From contig PS015129.1 in assembly GCA_048213135.1 (NCBI GenBank), positions 155,929 through 219,928 of the forward strand: 64,000 bases of DNA, in the 5' to 3' direction. Every line of letters starts with the position of its first letter. Position 1 is the stretch's first letter. The notes under the pieces were generated by a model. That model was not told the origin of the DNA. It searched no databases and was given only the letters and a program-made list of their open reading frames with translations. Of this stretch, positions 25,701 through 36,300 are shown piece by piece. The translations under genes and the position numbers were made by a program. Origin of the DNA: Reclinomonas americana ATCC 50394. Taxonomy: Eukaryota; Jakobida; Jakobea; Jakobida.

Positions 25701-26765
25701 GAAGAGAAGAAATAGAAGAAAGAGAAAACAAACAACGACGCAACATTGCGGAACAGTGTGCAACGCAATGCCCAGCACCGTCAGCATCAACACCGACGTG
25801 ACGGCGACCACGGAGAGCGTCCATCGATTCTGTGTGCCATCGCGCGAACAAGTGAGAAGGAAAGAGAGGAATGAGACGAGGCCGCCGACAGGGGGAAACA
25901 GACGAAAGAGACACTGCAAAGAGACAACAAAGGTGGTACAAGGGGTGTAAAAGAAGGGGAAAGAGAACCAACAGGAATAGAGCAGCAGAGGGAGAGAAGA
26001 TAAAGAAAGGGAGAAGACAGACAGCGCAAGAGACAAACGAAGGCGACAATGAGCACACGACAGGAGAAAGAGACGCTGCAAAGAGACAAAGGAGATGACA
26101 AGGGATGCAATGGCAGGGAGCTGCAATAGAGCAGCAGAGGGGAGAAGAGGAGGAAAAGAAAAAGAAGACAGTGCGATAGACAAGAAAGGCGGTAACAAAC
26201 GGGCGCAAAAGGAGGGAAAGAGACAAACGAAGGCGACGCGAAAGGAAGGAGAGAGACGCTGCAAAGAGACAAGAAAGGAGATGACAAGGGATGCAATGGC
26301 AGGGAGCTGCAATAGAGCAGCAGAAGGGGAGAAGAGGAGGAAAAGAAAAAGAAGAAAGACAGTGCAGACAAGGGGGAGAACATGAAGAAAGACAAGACAC
26401 CAAGCCAAGTACAAAAGAGAGAGAGACAAGAGGCGGGCAAGCTGCGCACTTACCCTCATCCACCACCGCGGATCCCGTCGCTTCATCACCATGGCCGCAC
26501 TGGACAACGAACCACCCACTCCTCCCTCTCCACCGTCACCACCGCCACCTCCTCCTCCTCCACTACCATTATCCCCATTGTTTCCACCACTTCCACTACC
26601 ACCACCACCACCACGCTCCAGGGGAATAAGATCACTCGAGACTGCGTGATCGTCGCCAGTGACATCGTCGTCGTCGAGTGCGTGGCCGCTGTGAATGGCG
26701 CCTCCGCCACTGATCACTCGCGGTGGAGAGGCGGATGAGGAGCCGAGAAGACTGAAGCTGTCCAT
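22778..26765 (-). CDS. Gamma-glutamyltranspeptidase, membrane-anchored
   Basis: This enzyme cleaves the gamma-glutamyl bond of glutathione and transfers the group to acceptors or water, normally outside the plasma membrane. The start at 26765 gives an N-tail rich in Gly, Asp and Ser (MDSFSLLGSS). After a long intron comes one membrane helix (WTLSVVAVTSVLMLTVLGIA, near 25785), indicating type II topology. Hallmarks follow in order: GGNAVDAAV and SGIGGGGFM (large subunit, about 25600-25500), LDFREMAP, MTQGDVGRDLLADM, and FAFAERMLLGDPDF. The autoprocessing and nucleophile region is DHGTSHFSIIDSDRNAVAMT (about 23880-23820). PLSSMCPTI leads into a gap, and the C-terminus is GEAAGY, as in the family. 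The last exon lies 63 bases from the convergent Fe-S gene. All catalytic landmarks that can be seen are intact. Confidence 0.93.
23249..23414. other. Assembly gap (166 N) in a GGT intron
   Basis: N run preceded by a GA repeat. It lies between the exon encoding LVIGG and the next exon of the transpeptidase. Confidence 0.95.
25850..26445 (-). repeat. Long repeat-built first intron of the GGT gene
   Basis: On the sense (minus) strand this intron is almost pure pyrimidine. It contains two near-identical copies of a unit of about 75 bases (plus-strand 26070-26140 and 26250-26330, both with GGGATGCAATGGCAGGGAGC) and several weaker copies. Each copy carries a pyrimidine tract followed by CAG. Confidence 0.8.
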
Positions 26766-27289
26766 TGTGCATGCACGAGTGAGTGAGTGAGAGAGAGTGA
26801 GAGAGAGAAGAGTGTTTTGTGCGAGGCTGTGTTCGGGAATGCGGCGTTTTCGCGCGTCTGCACTGCGTCCGCTCTCTTTCTCTCTGCTGTTGTGTGTGCG
26901 TGTGTGCGTGTGTGTGTCGCACCTGCCCGGTCGCCTGTCTTGTAGCGACTGGTGCACTCGTGACATTGCGCCCATTTCAATGTCGGTTGGCGATGCGCTT
27001 ATGGCTGCTGCTGCTGCTGCGGAGTCTGCTGCACGACGCATCTCACTCTCTTCTTTGCTCTGCCTCTCCGGGGGTTCACTCCGACCGACAACGCGCTTTT
27101 CATTTGACGAAATGGACGTCTGCATGCATTGCACACACACACGCACACACAATGTAGACTCACGATGTGCACACACACATGCAGAGAGAGGAGAAAGAGA
27201 GAGGAAAGACACAGAGCAAAGAAAACGCGAGAGAGGTTTAGAAAATAAAGAGGAAAAACACCAGAGAACAAAAAAAGGGGAGAGGTGGA
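26766..27289. promoter_or_regulatory. Intergenic region upstream of GGT
   Basis: 524 bases between the aquaporin stop and the GGT start on the same strand. It holds GA/GT-rich low-complexity tracts and one CTG/CAG-like run (27001-27030). No coding exon was found. It must contain the GGT promoter and the aquaporin polyadenylation region. Confidence 0.45.
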
Positions 27290-28419
27290 TTAGACGCGCG
27301 TCGGCGCTGCCGAGACCACCTCGATCTTCTTCTCGTGGTGCCAGCCGATCATGGCTTCGTAGGTGAGGGAGCCGACAAAGCCGCCAATCATTGGCGCAAT
27401 CACCGGCACCCACCACCAGTTGTTGCCGGCGGTGAAGACGTCGCCACCCCAGCCGGCAATGGCCGAGAAGAGGCGCGGCGAGAAGTCACGAGCCGGGTTC
27501 ACCGGGAAACCGCAGTTGAAGCCGAAGGCGCAGGCGATGATGGTCAGCAGCGCGGCCACGTGCACCGGAGCAGAGTCGTCACGCAGACCGGCGTTGCGGC
27601 GATCGGAAATGGCAAACACGCCGCCCGTCAGCAGCGCCGTGCCAATGACCTGATCGAAGAAGCCAGTCACGAGGCCGATCGAGGGGTGCGGGTACGAGGC
27701 GAAGATGCCTGCCGAGGCGACCGTGCGGCCACCATTGTTGTTCTCCCAGTCGCCAATGGCGTCGGCGTACACTCCGTAGACGGCTGCGGCACCAATGAAC
27801 GCACCGAGGAACTGTGCGCCCACGTAGACGGGCACACGTCGCCAGGTGGTACGACGATGCAGCGCAAAGGTGACGGTGACAGCGGGGTTCAAGTGGGCTC
27901 CAGAGACACCAGCACAGGCGACCATACCCGTCATGACAGCGAGACCCCAACCAATGTGCACGTCGATCGAACCTGGCCGCAAAACNNNNNNNNNNNNNNN
28001 NNNNNNNNNNNNNNNNNNNNNNNNNNNNNNNNNNNNNNNNNNNNNNNNNNNNNNNNNNNNNNNNNNNNNNNNNNNNNNNNNNNNNNNNNNNNNNNNNNNN
28101 NNNNNNNNNNNNNNNNNNNNNNNNNNNNNNNNNNNNNNNNNNNNNNNNNNNNNNNNNNNNNNNNNNNNNNNNNNNNNNNNNNNNNNNNNNNNNNNNNNNN
28201 NNNNNNNNNNNNNNNNNNNNNNNNNNNNNNNNNNNNNNNNNNNNNNNNNNNNNNNNNNNNNNNNNNNNNNNNNNNNNNNNNNNNNNNNNNNNNNNNNNNN
28301 NNNNNNNNNNNNNNNNNNNNNNNNNNNNNNNNNNNNNNNNNNNNNNNNNNNNNNNNNNNNNNNNNNNNNNNNNNNNNNNNNNNNNNNNGGGGGGGGAGGG
28401 CAATAGTTTTGGGTTTCAT
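27290..28419 (-). CDS. Aquaglyceroporin (MIP family channel), with internal gap
   Basis: A membrane channel for water and small polyols such as glycerol. The start at 28419 gives MKPKTIALPPP, then a 403-N gap hides the first helices. The visible part is one uninterrupted exon from the first half-helix to the stop. The first NPA box is GAHLNPAVT (near 27890) and the second is GFPVNPARDFSPR (near 27490). The Asp after the second NPAR is the residue that marks glycerol-conducting members of the family. Helices 4 to 6 are evident (VYVGAQFLGAFIGAAAVYG; LTIIACAFGF; VPVIAPMIGGFVGSL). Length and spacing fit a GlpF/AQP3-type protein. The Gly/Trp-rich loop before the last helix is also typical. Confidence 0.95.
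27986..28388. other. Assembly gap (403 N) in the aquaporin gene
   Basis: The N run removes the N-terminal helices. Whether an intron lies inside cannot be seen. Confidence 0.95.
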
Positions 28420-29154
28420 GATACGATACCGGCGCGCAACACACACGCGCACTTGGACGAGACACAGTGACGGAGGAGGAGGACGGTGACACACGCAGCA
28501 CACGCACACACAGCAGACACACGCAGCGAGCGAGCGAGAGAACACACCAAAAGAGTTCAAATTTCTCAAACACAAAATGCACACACAGGCTCACACAGAC
28601 GCACAATCGCCAGCAGCGCACGCTCTCCACAGACACGCGCACGCGCTCATAACACAGGCACGCACGCACACGCGCATGAAAGATGCAACATCACTTTACG
28701 TCCATCTATCGCACACAAGCTTGAGAGAGAGAGAGAGCACTGTCAATCACGCGCACACACACACTCACTCACAGGCACACACGCCACACACACACACACG
28801 CACGCAGAGTATGAGTTGAACACTTACAATTTGCCGACACTCACTCTCTCAGATGCGCACAACAAACAAACAAACAACCCAATTCCACGTCACTCACACA
28901 AAGACACTCTCCCACTCACACAGACACACACACACAGAGAGAGAGAAAGCACGCAAGTGTGTGTGCGCGTGCAAGCACGTGTGACGCAGTGCATCAGATG
29001 CATGCAAAATGCACTTTTTTCTCTTTTCCAAACACACGTGCACACACTCGCTCTCTGCGTGACTCACCGCGATCCAACAACAACACACGCACACACAAAA
29101 GAGTGGAAAAAAGTAAGGAGGGTTACGCAGCTGCGATTTGGGTAACCCGCAGTC
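28420..29154. promoter_or_regulatory. CA-rich divergent promoter region
   Basis: 735 bases separate the aquaporin start (minus) from the ARFRP1-like start (plus). The plus strand is dominated by irregular CACA/CACG and CAGA tracts with almost no T-rich sequence. No coding exon can be supported. The asymmetric purine/pyrimidine composition over the whole region is striking. Confidence 0.5.
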
Positions 29155-29169
29155 ATGGTAAGTCGTGCA

Positions 29170-29231
<62 letters not shown>

Positions 29232-30213
29232 ACACACACACACTCACACACACACACACACTCATTCACACACTCCCTCTCTCTCAGTTTGGCCTTGTTG
29301 CCAGCGTGTGGGACGCGCTATTCTCCTCTCCCTCGTTCACTGTGCTGCTGGTTGGCATGGACGGTGTGGGCAAGACGGTGAGCAGTCGTGCATTGCACTG
29401 CATTTTCGTTCACTTTATTTTCTCAATTTACAATCAAAAGACCTTGCTGGAGAAGAACCTCGTGGCAAGTGGAGCTCGACGAGCGCGGATTGCACCAACT
29501 GTTGGACTCAATGGTGTGTCTCCTGCTGCTGCTGCTGCTGTTGTCGGTTTCCTGACACGTGGTTCAGTGCGCAAGGTGCTGGTGGGCGGCTGTGAGCTGC
29601 TTGTGTGGGACCTGGGCGGTGCCGGTTGCGTCTTGCGTGCCGCTGATGTGCCCTTGTTGCTTCTTGCTTATCACTCAGTGTTTGCCCTCCAGGCGGTCTG
29701 CGTCGTCTGTGGCGCGAGTACTGTGATGAAGTGCACGCAGTTGTCTTTGTGGTTGGGGCGCGCGATGTGGTCTCGGAAGAACGGTGGCGCGATACGTTGA
29801 TGGAGCTGCGCTCGCTGGCGGGTGCGTGGGGCGGACAAGTGACGTGTGTGTGCACTCCATGTGGTGGCTGATGAGTGTTTTCGCAGCTGCGCCGTCTCTC
29901 GTCAATGCGCACTTGTTGGTGTTGTGCAATCGTTGGGCCGACGAGCACGATCAGGAGGAAGGTGAGCCTCCACTCGATGCTGTACGCGACGAAGTGGCGG
30001 AGTTGCGACGATTGCCAGTGCGCGTCAGCTTTGAGTGTGTGTGCGGTCGGACGGGGTGCGTAGCGTTGCAGACTGTGTCGCATGGTGATGAGAACGCTCA
30101 CCAGGGAGGCGTCGCGTAGAGCTGGTGTGCAGGAGGCCTTTGCGCGTCTGGTGGAGGAACTGAAGGGTGGTGCGCGTGAGATTCGCTGCAAGGAGCAGTC
30201 GCGAGACGATTGA
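29155..30213 (+). CDS. ARFRP1: ARFRP1-like small GTPase
   Basis: An Arf-family GTPase, by family knowledge acting at the trans-Golgi in vesicle tethering. The first exon appears to hold only the ATG (29155-29157). Splicing to 29288 gives MFGLVASVWDALF, the same length to the P-loop as I recall for human ARFRP1. The P-loop is GMDGVGKT, switch I is APTVGLN, and the DxxG motif is in LLVWDLGG (29595-29631). LWREYCDEVHAVVFVVGA follows and matches the family. The G4 motif reads CNRWADEHD instead of NKQD. The C-terminal helix ends SRDD and the stop. Seven exons give about 207 residues, near the family length of about 200. After WDLGG the likely splice leaves no glutamine. The gene ends 174 bases from the convergent CEP162 gene. 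Confidence 0.75.
29169..29272. repeat. (CA)n microsatellite in ARFRP1 intron 1
   Basis: A nearly pure CA run with a few TA and CT interruptions fills most of the 130-base intron between the start codon and the P-loop exon. Confidence 0.9.
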
Positions 30214-30387
30214 TGGATGATGCCACAACGCGTGTGACAGCGATGGAACTTTCATCTTTGACGCCAGGCGGCAAGTCAGACGAGATGTGTGCCGCAGCGA
30301 TCTCGCACATGTGGAACTTGGGAGGGCGACCCTCCCGAGCGTGTGTGTGTGTGTGTGCGGAAGTGGTAATTCCATTATCCTATTCAC

Positions 30388-33300
30388 TCATGATCCAGTG
30401 GTCAGCAGGCGATGTGGTATCCGCACCCCCTGCTTCTTCAGCTCCAGTAAAGTGGTGAGAATATTATCCAGCTCGATTTTGAATCTGTGTCGCTCGGCGC
30501 AGGTGAGTTTTCGCTGTGCAAGTACCGGCGGTTGAGAGCGTGAGCACGACGCACCTATCAATCTCCACATCCTTTTGTCGCAGCTCCATCTCAAATCGCT
30601 GCTGCTTCACAGACAGCTCCATGGCAGCAATGCGCCTCACCTCCGTGGTCACTGCGTGCGTGCCAACCCGATTGTGAGCATGTACACTCGATGATCTGCA
30701 GGGGGCGTAAACACCACAGCAAACGCACCCCGATTCATCTCATCCTCGCGCCGTACATGCTCCCGCTCCATGTCCTCCAGCTTCTCCGCAAAGAACTTGA
30801 GCTCCTTAAGGAACCACACAGTGGCTTTGGCTGCCGATACGAATGTGGTGAGTGGGAAATCGGAATGAATACAGCAGCAGCGGCCTGCTCACCTGGATCG
30901 TCGGTCATCTCCGAGAGTCGCCTGCGTACCAGTCATGTGAGCAAACACCATGTTCGACTCGTCTCTCTCTTCTTCCTCTCCATCTCCTCACCTCAACGGC
31001 ATCAACTTGCTGAGCTCCTGTCGCAGCTCCTCAATCTCGCTGCCGTACTTGTTGGCGGCCTCCGACATGCCCGCACGCGCCTCGGCCTGCAGCTGCGCCA
31101 CCGCCGCCTGCACAGCGACTTTTGTCTCCTGTTCCTGTCGCTGCAGTGTGCGCTGCTTGTGCTCCAGCTCTTCTCGCAGACGATCGCACTCCCTGTCAGC
31201 CAGCACAAATGTTGTTGAGTTTCTTAACTGCAGGTCACGAAATCCACTTGGTACAACAGACCGTCGCCAGTACGCCACATCCTCGTCGGTGGCAGCACTG
31301 CTCACAGCCGGTGCAGCTGGCTGTGCGCCGACCGACATGAGTCGAGCGGCCTGCTCGGCAAGTTGTGTGTGCAGTGCGTGGATCTCGTCGTTCTTCTGGT
31401 CCAACTCTGCGACCGAGTGGAGACAGTGAGTTTCGTCGCAAGCTTTGCCGGTCGAGGAGAAACACACGCACCGTGCTGCAACTCCGACACACGCTGCTGC
31501 TGCTGCTGAGCTGTGGAGTCGCCACCCTCTTCGGTGAACGCCACATGCGGCACGAGAGGTGGCGCTGGCGCTGTGCATGAGTGTAAGCAACCAAGAAAAA
31601 ACACACCACATTGTATCGCCGACCCGCCAAACCATTTTCCAGCACTGGTGCCACGCTCGCGGCCTCTGGAATCGCCCCAGCACTGGCCGGTCGTGCCAAC
31701 TTGCCACCTCGGCCACGTGCCGCGGCACCACCGCGGCTGGCATGCACGCCACCACCACGGCCTCCACCACCCACTCCACCTCCCACCTTTCAACAACAAT
31801 TCTTTGTGAGCAAAACAAATCTTGACTCAATCCCACTCTGCTCGCTCACCCTCTTTCGTGAATCGCCCGACTCGAGTGCTTTGATGCGATCCTCGTACAA
31901 CGCCTTCATCCGATCGAATTCCTGTCGCAACACCCCCGTGCGCCGTTCCACTTCCGAATCCTTGTCGGCACACTCGCGCTCCAGCTCACGCACTCGCGTC
32001 TCCAACACGCGCACCCGCGGATCGACGGCACCCTCCTGACTCTTCATGGCCAGCAGCATGGCCGGCACGGAATTCGGGTGCTTCTCACGCAGCGCCTGTC
32101 GCAGCTGCTGCACCTCAGCCTCCAGTTGCTGTACCTTCTTCGCCGCACTGCCATGCGCCTGCGCGCCGGTGCGCGGCTGAGTGCGCTTCAACTCCGCCAC
32201 TTGCTGCTCCAGTTCGGCAATGCGATCCTGCTGCTGTCGCACCACGGCATCGTTTTGGTCGAGCAGCTCCTGATTGCGCACGTACCAGTTGAGCTTGCGT
32301 CGCAGATCTGCCGCCTCCTGTTCGTGCACACGCTCCGCCTCAGTCAGCGCCCGTCGCAATTGCTGCACCTCCTCCGAGTCACGATCGATCTGCGCCTCGG
32401 AGAGACCGTTGACTCGCAGCTCCAGATCGCGCTTGGCTTTGCGCAGGCGATCAATCTCAAACTTGAGCTCCTGCTCACGCTCGGCGGCCGTGCCAACGGC
32501 ACGGTCCAACTGCGTCTGCAGGTCGGTGGCGCGCGTCTGCAGCCGCACGTGCTCCTCGGTCAGCGTGGGCTTGGCACGCTCCACTTCTTGCAGACGCCGC
32601 TCGAAGCGCAGACTCTCCTGGAACAGTCGCTCCTGGACTTCCTTGTTCGACTCCTCGGCAGCACGCAGTTTGTCGACCAGGCGCTCGTTCTCTTTTTGGT
32701 AGCCCTCGATGAGGCGCTCCTGCTCGCGAATCTCCTGCTCAATGTGCGCCAGCTGCTCGGGCGACGGCGCCACAATGCTCAGCTGCCCGCCTCTGCGCGA
32801 ATGACATGAGCAACAAACGAAATGCAAGCGGGCTCTAAGAAGGAGAGCGCGCAACTCTGCCACTTGGCGCCGTGCAGTGCGTTTCGAGTCCTCTACCTGC
32901 TTCTCCACCTCATAGATGCGCTTGCGAAGCACGTCGCATTCTTGCTGATGCGCCGCCTGCGAGACGAGCAGAAAAAGACGGTCATGCTATGCACAGAGGA
33001 AACTGCAGGGGGAAAATCGATGCACTCAACAGACAACTCGCGCTGCTGTCGTGCCAGCGCCTCGGCCACTCGCGTGTCACCAACAGCCGTGGCCGCTTGC
33101 ACTTGCTCCGCACACTCGCGCTTCAGTCGCTCCATGGCGGCATCACGCTCACTCAGCTGATGCATGCAGTCGTCGATGCGCGACTGACGACGCAGGATCT
33201 CCAGCTCCTTGCTGCGGTTGCCATGAGATGAGATTTGACAATCGACGACGCTCCTACATGCTAGCTGCGCCGCAACTTTTCACACTCCATCGCCATATCA

Positions 33301-36300
33301 CGCAGGCGGTTCTTCAGCTGTTCCGGAATCTGCACCGAGTCGAACGGTCGCGACGCCACCTCACGCCGGATCTCCGACAGCGACTGCTGGAGGAGGTGCT
33401 CCTGTTGCGCCACGAAGCGTTCGAGGTCTTGGTGGAAGAGGCGCAAGGGGGCCTCCATGCTGCCACTGTGCGACGGAGAGAGGCCAGTGAGAACAGGTCA
33501 AGCCGACTCTGCACAGAGTGATAGGAGGAACGCAACGCAATAAAGTCAGTGCTCTGTGCTCCCGCACGGAGAGGAATCGCGGTGGTGGTCGCGGACGCCG
33601 CCGGACCTCCACGATGTGACGGCTGCTTGTGAGGAGCCGTGGCCGACGCAGTGGCAGCCGCAGTGGTCGATTTGGCTGTCGTCGCAGTCGCCGCGTGTCC
33701 ACGAGCCTTTTGCCCAGTTGGCGATGATCGATGCTGCGTAGACCGACCGGCCGAGTGAGTGCACGCTGCTTCCTCTCACCACTGTTGGACGCTGTGTGTG
33801 CTCACCAACAAATGCGAAGGGCTGGCCAGTGATGACGACGTGCTGTTGATGGGTGAGCCGACCGACGACGAACTTGGCGATGACGCCGGACTGCCCCGTC
33901 GTGCATTCGAGCGCAAGGCCTCTGGGCGCGCATTGCCGACAGAAGTGGATCGCTGAGGTGATGAATGTGTGGGCGACTTGCGCGCGGCTGGTGTGGCGCG
34001 CGCTTGCGTCGGCGACGAGCCTACGTATGTGTACATGGAGTTAGTGAAGGCGTGGGTGACGCAGCACAGCTGCTTATGACACACCTGCTCGACTGGCGAC
34101 AGTCGACTGCGTTTGCGGACTCGGGCCGACGGGGAACGGTGCCGTCTGTGGGGCAACGGTGCTCATGGGCACGCCCTTGCCCAACTTGCTCAGCATGTCG
34201 TTGGCCAGCTGGTTGTAGGTGGCAGCTGCGGCTTGTCGGTCGTCTGTAATCTGCGGTCCAGCGGCGCTCGGTGCAGGAGGCTGTGCACACGAATTATATG
34301 AGTGCACGAGCAAAAGTGGAGCACAGCAGGAAAATTATTCACCGCTGCGGATGCTGATTTTGCCGCCACTGCTGCGGCCGCTGCCGCTGCTGCCTTTGCG
34401 GCCGCCTCTGCAGCTTGCGCCTCTTCCCTGGCCTTGCGCGCTGCCTCCTCTCGCTCCTCCTCCATTTTCTGCTTCCGAGCGGTGTCCTCCTCTTGGATTT
34501 TGCGCAAGTCCTCCGCCGCCTTTTTCGCCAACTCTTCACGTCGCCGCTGCTCCTCTTCTCGTGCCTCCTTGATCAGGCGCTCGCGTTCCACCCGCAATCG
34601 CTCCTCTTCCGCGCGCCGCTTCTCCTCCGCCTCCTTGGCCGCCTGCTCANNNNNNNNNNNNNNNNNNNNNNNNNNNNNNNNNNNNNNNNNNNNNNNNNNN
34701 NNNNNNNNNNNNNNNNNNNNNNNNNNNNNNNNNNNNNNNNNNNNNNNNNNNNNNNNNNNNNNNNNNNNNNNNNNNNNNNNNNNNNNNNNNNNNNNNNNNN
34801 NNNNNNNNNNNNNNNNNNNNNNNNNNNNNNNNNNNNNNNNNNNNNNNNNNNNNNNNNNNNNNNNNNNNNNNNNNNNNNNNNNNNNNNNNNNNNNNNNNNN
34901 NNNNNNNNNNNNNNNNNNNNNNNNNNNNNNNNNNNNNNNNNNNNNNNNNNNNNNNNNNNNNNNNNNNNNNNNNNNNNNNNNNNNNNNNNNNNNNNNNNNN
35001 NNNNNNNNNNNNNNNNNNNNNNNNNNNNNNNNNNNNNNNNNNNNNNNNNNNNNNNNNNNNNNNNNNNNNNNNNNNNNNNNNNNNNNNNNNNNNNNNNNNN
35101 NNNNNNNNNNNNNNNNNNNNNNNNNNNNNNNNNNNNNNNNNNNNNNNNNNNNNNNNNNNNNNNNNNNNNNNNNNNNNNNNNNNNNNNNNNNNNNNNNNNN
35201 NNNNNNNNNNNNNNNNNNNNNNNNNNNNNNNNNNNNNNNNNNGCGGAGGGGAAGGGCGGAGGGGAAGGGAGGGGGAAGATGAGGGGAAGGATGAGGGGAA
35301 GGATGAGGGGAAGGAAGAGGGGATGAGGGGATCGGCGGAGGGGAAAGGAAGGGGAGGACGAGGGAAGGTAGTGGATGGGAGAGAAAGACTGAAAGAGAAA
35401 GAGAGCGAGAGAGAGAGATAGAGAGAGAGAGCAGACTGACTTGATAAAGTTGAGGCGTGAATGCCAGAAGAAATGTGGTGATCGAGAAGAGAGGAGCAAG
35501 AGAGGAAACGCAATAAGACTGAGTCAGCAACAACAACGGGGTAAGGTTGAGGTCTGAAGAGGGAGCTGAATTGCAATGTAATGAGAATGAGAGGGCAACA
35601 GTGTTTGTACCTCATATGAGATAAAGAGCAGACAACCGACATGAAACGCGAAGGAGTGACCAACAGGGTAGGAATGTCAGTCAGATGACACATGGTAAGG
35701 GGTGAAGACTAGAATGGCACAGAGAAGAAGTGAGCAGCAGAGCTGAAGAGGTTGCCACTCGCTCTGCAACTCAAATCCCTCTTCCCCCTCGCTCCAAACA
35801 CGCACTTCGACTGGAGACGTCCGACAGGCCGATCGAGGATACCTGCAGGGGGCAATCACCAGTGAACGACGAGACGAAGCGTGGAGTGCGCGGCATGGGT
35901 CAAGCAGACCGCAAATGACACTTGTGGCTGACTGCTGCGACCCGAGACGTTGGAGCCGGCGGTATACGGGCGCGACACGGCACTCGACGGCCGCACGTCC
36001 GAGTCGTGTTCTGCATTGAGTTGTCCAGTGAGCACACCCGCATCGCATGAAACACTGCCCACTGCCACTCAACTCTCAAAGAATCGCCTCTTGTCGTCCG
36101 AGTCGGTCGAGTCGGCCAACATGGCTCGCAGTTGCACATCGTCGATGACGGAGCTGCCACTGTCACTCGCTGCATTCCACCCTAACGCGATGAGGAACCG
36201 ACTGTGATAAAACGAAGGAGAGCATCCGCCACGCAACGTCTCCACGCCGACGCAGATGCTGTGGCATTGGCAACTGTCGAGAAGAATGAGATGAACGAGC

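Noticed and set aside
25850-26445. CRISPR-like array suggested by direct repeats
   Set aside because: The repeats lack uniform length and unique spacers, and the region is a eukaryotic intron.
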